A program made the position numbers and the translations under genes. The notes under the pieces are model-generated. The model was not told the origin of the DNA, did no database searches, and saw only the letters and a list, made by a program, of their open reading frames with translations. This document shows, in pieces, positions 57,836-64,000 of a DNA stretch of 64,000 bases (the first letter of the stretch is position 1; the number at the start of each line of letters is the position of its first letter). Origin of the DNA: Microbispora rosea (GTDB lineage: Bacteria; Actinomycetota; Actinomycetes; Streptosporangiales; Streptosporangiaceae). The stretch spans positions 62,001 to 126,000 of the forward strand of contig NZ_FTNI01000009.1 of NCBI RefSeq assembly GCF_900156315.1, given 5' to 3'.

Positions 57836-57882
57836 ACTTCTAATCCGACGGTCGGGGGTTCGAATCCCTCAGGGCGCGCTCC
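57836..57882 (+). repeat. attR: 47-bp copy of the tRNA-Arg 3' end
   Basis: Identical to 51303-51349. Only anticodon loop, T-arm and acceptor 3' strand are present, so it is not a functional tRNA gene; it marks the right end of the element. Confidence 0.9.
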
Positions 57883-57970
57883 GCTCATCAGCCCATCCCC
57901 CGCTTGACCTGGGCATTCTCACCCCGGCGTTTCGGCGCCTCGTGGAATGGTTCGAGGCCCGTACGGCGAA

Positions 57971-57996
57971 GGACCCCGAGAGATCTCCCGGGGTCC
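57971..57996. terminator. Hairpin, probably the former tRNA-Arg terminator
   Basis: GGACCCCG (57971-57978) pairs with CGGGGTCC (57989-57996), 8-bp perfect stem, loop AGAGATCTCC. Lying 89 bp after attR it is where a tRNA terminator would have been before the element entered. Confidence 0.5.
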
Positions 57997-58016
57997 TGTC
58001 GATCGCTTAAGGTCCT

Positions 58017-58091
58017 TCATACGGCGAGCGCGTCCAAGATCTTGCGGTTGGCCATCTCGCGTTGCCCCTCGATGCACTTGGCGTAGACAGG
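58017..58091 (-). pseudogene. C-terminal remnant of a second tyrosine integrase
   Basis: About 25 codons: VYAKCIEGQREMANRK then ILDALAV and stop. Closely parallels the end of the element integrase (VYAKCIDGQRDVANRRIESA) including the catalytic Tyr, same strand. The rest is missing. It shows that another element once used the same tRNA site. Confidence 0.75.
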
Positions 58092-58094
58092 CCG

Positions 58095-58468
58095 ATCCGG
58101 AGGTAGGCGGGCTTTTGGATCTGTCGCGGCCGGTGGCGGTGCTGCTGGTGGCCGTGATGCACTTCATCCCTGAGGATCAGGACCCTTACGGGGTGGTCGG
58201 GGCGCTGGTGGAAGCGATGGCGCCGGGGTCGTATCTGGTGGTCACGCATGTGAAGGCGCGGCCGGAGTACGCGGCGGCGGCTCGGCCGTATGAGCGGGCG
58301 AACGCGCCGGTGGTGCCGCGTTCGGCGGGTTAGGTCCGCTGGTTCTTCGAGGGTCTGGAGTTGGTTGAGCCGGGTCGGGTGAACCTGCGGCGGTGGCGGC
58401 CGGATGAGCGGGTGCTGACCTCGGACCCTGATGTCCCGTTCCTGGGCGGGATCGGGGTCAAGCGGTGA
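58095..58468 (+). pseudogene. Remnant of DUF574-type SAM methyltransferase
   Basis: The frame reads LLDLSRPVAVLLVAVMHFIP, YGVVGALVEAMAPGSYLVVT, then after an in-frame TAG (58331-58333) continues VRWFFEGLELVEPGRV, LRRWRPDERVLTSDPDVPF to a TGA at 58466-58468. This is the C-terminal two-thirds of the actinobacterial PF04672 methyltransferase group; the SAM-binding start is absent and there is an internal stop. Confidence 0.8.
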
Positions 58469-58760
58469 GCGGGACGTCTCCGGTCGAAGTGCTCGCTGAG
58501 CGGCTACAGGGTGAACTGGTCATCTCGGGATCACAAGCGGTGTCCGCGAGTACCAGGGGGTGGCCTTGGTGTCGATGGGGTCGGCCGCTGACGGATGGGT
58601 CGATGTGTGGGTGGAGTTCGGGCCGCAGGGCTGGCGCTACCACTGGTGGATCGGCGGTGGGATTACACACGGTAGGAATCCGTTGGGTGTGGGAGTGTGC
58701 GCCGGGCTGGATGTGGAGTACCAGCCGCGCGGTCCGGTCGTGCACGCAAGAAAACGATGA
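58465..58760 (+). pseudogene. Degenerate small actinobacterial hypothetical gene
   Basis: Starts at GTG 58465 (TSPVEVLAERLQGEL) overlapping the methyltransferase remnant, then breaks frame near 58530 and continues in another frame as YQGVALVSMGSAADGWVDVW, VEFGPQGWRYHWWIGGGITH, ending at 58760. The pattern of a central WVDxxVEFGPxGWRYxWW is a common companion of regulatory genes in actinomycetes. The double-frame structure indicates decay. Confidence 0.55.
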
Positions 58761-58842
58761 GGTCACCGTGGCCATCGGTTCGAGTCGCCTCCGGCCGCCG
58801 GGCGTGACGACGTCCGCCCGGCGGCCGGTGGCGCCTTCCGAG

Positions 58843-60432
58843 TCAGTTCGCCAGGACCCGCTGATGGATGTCGGTGACCGTCTTGCGGGCGGACTCCAGC
58901 GCACCCGCCTGCCAAGCGATCATGTAGCTGAGCCAGTCACCCGCGAAGTGGACGTGGCCGGCCGGTCTGTTGAGCAGTTGGTAGCCGCCGAGGCGGGACG
59001 GCCAGCTGACCCAGGCGCCCTCGATGTTCGGCTGGAGCTTCCAGGAGACCGAGGCGGAGCTCACCAGCTCGTCGCGGTACTTCGCGCCGTGGATCTTCAT
59101 GCCCTGCTCGATCGCGCGCTTCTCCCTCTGCGGGTGGGTGAGCGCGGCGTAGGCGTCCGCGTTGGCGCCGTTGTTGTAGTAGCCGACGACGAGCCCGCGC
59201 CGCCCACCGTACCCGTAGGAGGGATACCAGAGGACGGATAGGTCAAGGTCGGTGTTGGTGATGCCGCCGTAGATGTTCTCGTCGGTCTCCCACCAGCGCC
59301 GGCGGTACTCCAGGCCGATCTTGCCGGATGACGTGACGACCGGCGTGGACAGCGCGGCCTGCACGTCGGGCCCGAGGTTGTGCGGCGTCCTCGCCAGGAT
59401 GTGCGGCGGCATCGCGGCCACGCAGAGATCGGCCTTGATCGTGCGCGTCCTGCCGTGACTGTCCTGGTATTCGACCTCGACCCCGTCCGCCAGGTCGGTG
59501 ATCTTCGTGACCTTCGAGCGCAGCAAGATCTTGTTCTTGCCGACGGCTTCGGCGAACGCCTTGGGGATGGCGTCCATGCCGCCGACCGGCTGGAACATCA
59601 GCATCGCCTGGTCATAGCCGAACTCGAAGGAGAACCGCTGGCCGACGCCGCTGGCGAGCACCTCCGACAGGGACGGCACCGGGCCCAGTTCCGTGCCCGG
59701 CTGCTCGCCCGCGCCCGGGTCGGTGCTGTATCCCCGGCGTTCGCCGCCCGTGTAGGTGAAACCGCTCGCCTTGGTGCCGATCGAGCCGAACCCGCGCAGG
59801 AAGGTCAGGAGGCGCTCCTTGTCGTCCGCGGTCAGCTTGCCGTCCAGCGCGCCGGCGTCGGTGGCGGTCGACAGCAGCTCGGAGATGTAGCCGTACACGT
59901 CGGCCTTCGCCGTGCGCCAGCGGACCGGCGCGGTCATTCCGGCGGCCTCGTTGAAGATGTACGCCTGGGCGTTGGAGTTGGTGAAGACCTCCAGATCGAC
60001 GCCGAGCTCGCGGCAGTAGTCGACGGTGACCATCCACTGGGCGAGCCGGGCCGGCCCGGCGTTGAGGTAGAGACCGTCGGAGAACCGAGCGATCTGGGTG
60101 GAGCCGTCGATCTCAGTGATCCTGTCGCCGCCCCTGATCGTCCAGTTGCGGCCGCCGACCCGGTCGAGGGCCTCGATGACGGTGCAGTCGTAGCCCGCCT
60201 TGCCAAGCTCGTACGCCGTGGCCAGGCCGGCAATCCCGGCGCCGAGCACGACAACCTTCTTGGCGCCTCTGCCGGTGAGTGTGAAGTCGGACGGCTGCGG
60301 GGGGACGAATGAAGCACCGGTCGCCGCCTCCGCGGTGGGTGCGAGACCGAGCGCGCCCATCGTCGCCAGGAGTGCTCCAGCGCCTCCAGTGGCACCCACT
60401 GCGGTCAGGAATCCGCGCCTGCTGTAGCTCAC
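58843..60432 (-). CDS. Tat-exported flavin amine oxidase (L-amino-acid oxidase type)
   Basis: 529 aa from GTG 60430-60432, preceded by GGAGG at five bases; ATG 60444 is an alternative. Twin-arginine signal SRRGFLTAVGATGGAGALLA with cleavage about AEAA. FAD-binding VVVLGAGIAGLATAYELGKA and VIEALDRVGGRNWTIRGGD (GG-doublet), ARLAQWMVTVDYCRELGVDL, C-terminal FAD part VHFAGDWLSYMIAWQAGAL. Oxidises primary amines or amino acids with release of H2O2 and NH3. Monocistronic, next to an accessory hotspot. Substrate not predictable. Confidence 0.88.
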   Translation of the reverse strand: MSYSRRGFLTAVGATGGAGALLATMGALGLAPTAEAATGASFVPPQPSDFTLTGRGAKKVVVLGAGIAGLATAYELGKAGYDCTVIEALDRVGGRNWTIRGGDRITEIDGSTQIARFSDGLYLNAGPARLAQWMVTVDYCRELGVDLEVFTNSNAQAYIFNEAAGMTAPVRWRTAKADVYGYISELLSTATDAGALDGKLTADDKERLLTFLRGFGSIGTKASGFTYTGGERRGYSTDPGAGEQPGTELGPVPSLSEVLASGVGQRFSFEFGYDQAMLMFQPVGGMDAIPKAFAEAVGKNKILLRSKVTKITDLADGVEVEYQDSHGRTRTIKADLCVAAMPPHILARTPHNLGPDVQAALSTPVVTSSGKIGLEYRRRWWETDENIYGGITNTDLDLSVLWYPSYGYGGRRGLVVGYYNNGANADAYAALTHPQREKRAIEQGMKIHGAKYRDELVSSASVSWKLQPNIEGAWVSWPSRLGGYQLLNRPAGHVHFAGDWLSYMIAWQAGALESARKTVTDIHQRVLAN

Positions 60433-60942
60433 AGCCACCTCCATGATCTGTGGAGGTCAGTGTCAGCACGATCTGTTGCCGTAGATCAACGATCACGTTT
60501 CGGCAGGATTTCTCAGGATTTCCTCAGGAATGGCGGCGCTCTGGGCGTGCCTCCTGGGCTCCGCCCGGGTCGACATCGGAAGGGATGCGCGGGCTCCGAC
60601 CCCAGCCAATTCCGGCCCGCGCTCTCCAGCTCGCGGGCATCCCGGAGCCGGAGCGCGCCTCCGCCGGAGGCGTCCAGTGGAGCAACACGGGTCGTCGGCC
60701 ACGTCCCCGCATCGATCCCCCCACGCCCCTGTCTCGGTGGGTAGCCGTCTGATCATCTGACCTCCCCCGGCTTGGCGGTCGTGGAGCCCCCTCACGTCCA
60801 CCGTCCCCACACCCAGTGCACAGCGAGGGACCGGCCAGCCAGGGGCAGGTGATCCATAGGGGCGGGGGAGATCCTCCACGACCTTGGGCATCCCAGACCT
60901 TCCCTGTGCCGCTGGCCGGGGAAGGGAGCGAATTGAGGCGCG
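60433..60942. other. Spacer, no gene seen
   Basis: About 510 bp between the amine oxidase and the 60943 gene. All frames are rich in Arg/Pro without motif. It holds inverted fragments and the oxidase promoter; it may contain decayed accessory sequence. Confidence 0.45.
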
Positions 60943-61254
60943 GTGTCGAGCCCTTGCGAGCCGCCAGAGCTGACAACTGATGATGTCTTGGCCATCTGCG
61001 AGACCGTCGTCGGGCTCCGTGAGGCCGTTGCCGCAGTGATGGCACGCGAGCCTGAGCATCCCCTCGGCTTCGTCGACAAGGGCCGGCTGACCCACGCTGG
61101 ACTGAACGCAGCGGCCGACGAGTCCTTTCCCGTCCCCACTCACCAACAGACGGCGATCCCATTCCGTACGATTCACCTGTTGGGTGCACCTGATTGCATT
61201 CCCAAGCGAATATCCGAGGCTGAGGACCTGGGAGGGCACCCAACGAGTCGATAG
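60943..61254 (+). CDS. Conserved-looking hypothetical protein
   Basis: 103 aa from GTG 60943. Composition is protein-like: PELTTDDVLAICETVVGLRE, AVAAVMAREPEHPLGFVDKG, RLTHAGLNAAADESFPVPTH, ending with ISEAEDLGGHPTSR. No family recognised. Its position in an accessory region, and the lack of clear domain, suggest a mobile-element cargo or a fragment. Confidence 0.5.
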   Translation: MSSPCEPPELTTDDVLAICETVVGLREAVAAVMAREPEHPLGFVDKGRLTHAGLNAAADESFPVPTHQQTAIPFRTIHLLGAPDCIPKRISEAEDLGGHPTSR

Positions 61255-61308
61255 CGTTCTCTAGTCATCCCTGTTGACGTCGGATCCCACGGGATACCCC
61301 TCAACAGC

Positions 61309-61695
61309 TCAGCGGCGGCCGGACGCGCAGATGACGCAGGTCTTGGTAGCCGGGAGGGCCATCAGGCGCTCGATGCCGATGCGTTGCCCGCATTTCTCGC
61401 AGATCCCGTAGCTCCCCTCGCGTAGCCGCTCGAAGGCGAGGTCCAGATCGGCGAGGTGTGTCAGGGCCTGTTCGAGGAGGGCCTGGACGTGGGCCCGCTC
61501 GAAGGCGGTGGACGTTCCCTCGGGGTCATGCTCGTCGTCGGAGGCCGTCAGCGCCGACGATTCGACGATCTCGTCCCGGTCACGGCCCAGCATGGCGACG
61601 CGGGCCGTGGTCATCTGACGGTCGGCGTCGAGCAGTTCTCGCATGGTCGCCTGCTCCGAGGGGGAAAGCGCGGCGTCCCGATGGTCTTCGGTCAT
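61309..61695 (-). CDS. DksA/TraR-family zinc-finger protein
   Basis: 128 aa from ATG 61693-61695 (a GTG three bases upstream is possible). Coiled-coil helical N-terminus (SEQATMRELLDADRQMTTAR), ALTHLADLDLAFERLREGSY and the Cys4 finger GICEKCGQRIGIERL...CVIC. Binds RNA polymerase secondary channel in the stringent response; in actinobacteria such DksA-like proteins act in stress or secondary metabolism. Monocistronic. Confidence 0.9.
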   Translation of the reverse strand: MTEDHRDAALSPSEQATMRELLDADRQMTTARVAMLGRDRDEIVESSALTASDDEHDPEGTSTAFERAHVQALLEQALTHLADLDLAFERLREGSYGICEKCGQRIGIERLMALPATKTCVICASGRR

Positions 61696-61848
61696 CACGG
61701 TTCCTCACCTTCCCAACCAGGTTATTCGCAGCCCTTTCGGCCGGCTCGGGCGGCCGGTCACGAAGCACTTATCCAAGGGAGGGGAGCGTTTTCAGGTGGC
61801 CTTCGCCGGGGCCAGGGCTCCGGTGTTCTCTCGTTTTGTCTGGTTTGA

Positions 61849-62049
61849 TTACGCGAGGCCAAGAGTCGCGGGGCCAAGAGTGAGGAGGCAGGGGGTGGAG
61901 TCTTGGGCATGGCGGCGCTTGGCTTGGGCGATGATGTTGGTGACGTCGCGGATGTGGTGTAGGGCCTCGATGTGCCAGTGGGCGCGGATCCACGCGGCCA
62001 GTTCCTCGGGTCGGGCCTGGTGCGCGGCCAGGCTGGGCGCAGAGCCCAT
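61849..62049 (-). pseudogene. Remnant of an ISAs1-type transposase
   Basis: The frame reads PEELAAWIRAHWHIEALHHI RDVT, matching the conserved C-terminal part of ISAs1 DDE transposases (HWxIENxLHWVRDVTFxED) before it runs into unrelated residues. No terminal inverted repeats were identified. Short and degenerate; low confidence on family. Confidence 0.45.
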
Positions 62050-62411
62050 GATGATCAGCGATCATTAGGTTGGCGATGGCGCCACCTGAAGTATCGGCCG
62101 ACGTATTAGATATCTGCTGCACGCCGAGCCGAGCCGTGCGAGATACGGCGCCTGCGGCATTCAGGAGCTTCGTGTTAGGCACCATGTGCAGCTCCGGAGC
62201 GAGATACCTGTAATGCGACTCGTTAGGTGGAGGTGGGTCCTCAGGCGAGTCGGCGGACTAAAAGGAGTTCACTCACAACTCAAACGGAAGCCAGAAGGAC
62301 AATTGCGCCAAGTCGCTACCGGCCCCCAACGCCAGCGACGGCGGCTCCGAGCGCGTGACCGCGTCCGGCACGGACGCGGTCGAGGAACTGGAGTGCACTC
62401 TCCAGGGTTCT
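62050..62411. other. Spacer with transposon debris, no gene seen
   Basis: About 360 bp. One stretch on the minus strand reads GAIANLMIADHH, possibly another piece of the transposase. No intact gene or tRNA. Confidence 0.4.
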
Positions 62412-63950
62412 TCAGCGGGCGCCGGCGCGCATCCTCCGCCCTGGTGAATTCGACGCCACGCTTTCGACGAACGGGGCTAGCAGACGGGGCACCGCGGCCT
62501 CCGCCAGCTCCAGGCCCTGGTCCACGGACACATCCCGGACCTTGTAGACGCCGTCCCCCGCCGCGGTGGTGGCTCCGAGAGTGAGCAGCCCGGTGCGGCG
62601 CTGGAACGGCGATCGGGTGACCATCCAGCCGATGATCCCGTCCCGCCGGAGAACGACGGTCCGCCGGGCGAACGTCCCGTACGCCATGGCGAGATGGTGG
62701 CCACGCAGTCCGTGGCCGAGGGTGCGGTGGGCGTCGCAGGCGAAGACCGTCAGGATCGGCGCCAGCAGCACGCCGGTGATCCAGCCGGCGGTGACGAACG
62801 CCTGGCCGAGCCACAGCCCGAGACCGGCGAGGGCGGCGGCGACGAGGACCGCCGCGATCAGCGCCCGGTTGATCCGCCTGCGCAGCGCGGCGCGGGGGTG
62901 CGGCGTCAGACCCGCCCTGTTGAGCAGCCACTCTTCCGTGAGTACCTGGCCGGCGACCCGGAGGGCTTCTGCGCGGGGGACCGGCGGGGTCAGGGCGCGG
63001 CGGTTGCGGTTTTCGTCCCGGTCGCCCAGGCCACTGGTGACGGCGTTGAGCTTGGCGCCCCCGGCCCAGCGCAGCGGGATCGGCTCGACCAACTCGACGC
63101 CGCGCAGTCGGCTCTCCTCCATGCTCACGGACCGGGTGGCCAGCAGGCCGCGGCGCACCCGCAGGACGCCTCCTTCCGCGCGCCGCAGCTCGTACCCGCT
63201 CCAGTTCTCGATGAAGGTGAGCGTCGAGCAGGCCGCGCCGAGGGCGATGAGGGCGAGCGTGGCCAGCAGGAGGCCGTACCAGAGCGGGACCGAGCCGAAA
63301 CGGCGAACGAGGTCCTGGACGGCGCCGAGTTCGAGCGGGTCTATTTTCATCTCGTGCAGGGTGCGGTAGACGCTGCCCGCCGCGGCCAGGACGCCGCCGA
63401 CCCCCCAGACGGTGAGCGGCGCGTACCGCAGCCAGGCACGATCCAGCTCGCAGATGAGGCCGGCGTCCTCGGTCACGTTCAGGGCGTGACCCGTCTCGCG
63501 CCACTGGAGGATCCGGCGGCGCAACTCGGCGGCGTCCGCCGCGGTCAAACCGTCCAGCTTGAGCCCCCCGCCGCCCTGCCCGCCGGTGTCGATCCTGAGC
63601 GTGGTGAGGCCGAGCAGGCGTTGCAGCGGGTTGGCGGTCACGTCGACGCTGCGCACGCGTGCCGGCGGGACAGCGTGGCGGCTGCGGAAGAGCAGGCCCG
63701 AGCTGAGCTCCAGCCGTTCTCCAGTGAGGTGGTAGCGGGTGGTCAGCAGCCGTGCCAGCCCGAACCCGCCGACGACCAGGCAGGTGAGGAACAACGAGCC
63801 GAGAGTGATGAGGACCTGCAGGTTCGTCTCACCGCCTGCGACGAGCAGGCTGAGCAGGAACAGGGCGAGCGGCGCGGCCGGGACGCCCAGGCTGACCACG
63901 ATCAGCCGGCCGCTCAGCCGCCCGCGGTGCGGGGTGGCGGTGGAGGTCAT
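62412..63950 (-). CDS. Bacterial PH-domain (YdbT-like) membrane protein
   Basis: 512 aa. Two to three bPH2 domains each behind a pair of membrane helices: first YHLTGERLELSSGLLFRSRH with ARVRSVDVTANPLQRLLGLT, second EGGVLRVRRGLLATRSVSME and RLRGVELVEPIPLRWAGGAK, then ARRTVVLRRDGIIGWMVTRS. This is the YdbT/YdbS pair used against antimicrobial peptides and bacteriocins in Bacillus. ATG 63948-63950 overlaps the stop of the preceding gene (ATGA). Confidence 0.85.
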   Translation of the reverse strand: MTSTATPHRGRLSGRLIVVSLGVPAAPLALFLLSLLVAGGETNLQVLITLGSLFLTCLVVGGFGLARLLTTRYHLTGERLELSSGLLFRSRHAVPPARVRSVDVTANPLQRLLGLTTLRIDTGGQGGGGLKLDGLTAADAAELRRRILQWRETGHALNVTEDAGLICELDRAWLRYAPLTVWGVGGVLAAAGSVYRTLHEMKIDPLELGAVQDLVRRFGSVPLWYGLLLATLALIALGAACSTLTFIENWSGYELRRAEGGVLRVRRGLLATRSVSMEESRLRGVELVEPIPLRWAGGAKLNAVTSGLGDRDENRNRRALTPPVPRAEALRVAGQVLTEEWLLNRAGLTPHPRAALRRRINRALIAAVLVAAALAGLGLWLGQAFVTAGWITGVLLAPILTVFACDAHRTLGHGLRGHHLAMAYGTFARRTVVLRRDGIIGWMVTRSPFQRRTGLLTLGATTAAGDGVYKVRDVSVDQGLELAEAAVPRLLAPFVESVASNSPGRRMRAGAR

Positions 63951-64000
63951 GCGTTGTCCCCCGGTACGACGTGGGTGCGGCTGGTCAGGTACGCCACCAG
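63947..64000 (-). CDS. 3' end of the YdbS-like PH-domain partner gene (cut by window edge)
   Basis: The last 17 codons, reading LVAYLTSRTHVVPGDNA and TGA. It is fused by an ATGA overlap to the YdbT-like gene. By neighbour and overlap it is most likely the smaller YdbS-type bPH2 protein. Confidence 0.55.
   Translation of the reverse strand: MVAYLTSRTHVVPGDNA

Larger units (their letters stand above)
51303..57882. mobile_element. 6.6-kb integrated element in tRNA-Arg
   Basis: Bounded by perfect 47-bp repeats derived from the tRNA 3' end. Contains a frameshifted tyrosine integrase, an excisionase that overlaps it, two immunity-like small genes and the A+T-richer ATPase/HEPN operon. No replication, transfer or conjugation (FtsK/TraB) gene was found, so it is a small integrative island or satellite rather than an AICE. 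Loss of integrase would make it non-excisable without help. Confidence 0.85.

Noticed and set aside
57836..57882. Second tRNA gene at attR
   Set aside because: Only the 3' half is present, the acceptor 5' strand and D-arm are missing; it is the att duplicate.
57495..58010. 171-codon frame crossing attR
   Set aside because: It runs through the att repeat and the tRNA fragment, lacks a start signal and has no protein-like motif.

Overview
The window is chromosomal DNA of a high-G+C actinomycete. By eye it is about 70% G+C or more, and GTG/TTG starts, ATGA/GTGA stop-start overlaps and leaderless-looking starts are common. Mycothiol/DinB-type, F420-dependent LLM, DUF2795, DUF6504 and dynamin-like GTPase genes point to Streptosporangiaceae or a near relative; the family assignment is inference.

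Layout. 1-5.2 kb: a truncated membrane diguanylate cyclase, a PPOX-family protein, a hydroxyquinol 1,2-dioxygenase/maleylacetate reductase pair whose upstream flavin monooxygenase survives only as a 3' stub, and an SSB paralogue. 5.4-12.9 kb: two dynamin/YfjP-type GTPases overlapping a siroheme synthase, then cobT and a two-domain CbiX-like chelatase. 13-22.5 kb: tandem GNAT, a DUF2795/Rv2629-like pair behind a sigma-B-type promoter, a lutABC-type lactate operon with a divergent FadR-type regulator and a double operator, an Rv3520c-type F420 enzyme behind a KstR-like palindrome, a GATase and a LysR regulator. 22.8-31.9 kb: a large LuxR/AAA regulator, a membrane protein, an SOS-box-preceded DUF6504 and DnaE2-type polymerase, and a propeller lipoprotein. 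32-42 kb: GntR, NRAMP-like transporter and pxpABC (5-oxoprolinase); then GntR/UTRA, a four-gene ABC importer and a HAD phosphatase. 42-51 kb: HxlR with a zinc-type dehydrogenase, a quinone oxidoreductase, a decayed glycosyltransferase, PucR, an ABC-2 exporter, a DCC protein, a small membrane protein, cobD and an APH-like kinase.

51.27-57.88 kb is a small integrated element. It starts in the 3' half of an intact tRNA-Arg(TCT) and ends at a 47-bp perfect copy of that tRNA end. It carries a frameshifted tyrosine integrase overlapping its excisionase, two small immunity-like genes, and a strikingly A+T-richer two-gene operon: a P-loop ATPase with zinc ribbon and HhH-like tail (561 aa), followed with an 8-nt overlap by a 268-aa protein holding a HEPN-type R-x4-H motif. 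I read this pair as a candidate anti-phage/abortive-infection module and the most interesting item in the window. Just beyond attR lie remnants of a second integrase and of other accessory genes, so the site is a reused integration hotspot.

58.8-64 kb: a Tat-exported flavin amine oxidase, a hypothetical gene, a DksA/TraR zinc-finger protein, a transposase remnant and a pair of bacterial PH-domain membrane proteins running off the right edge.

All calls rest on reading translated sequence and motifs; no database search was run.
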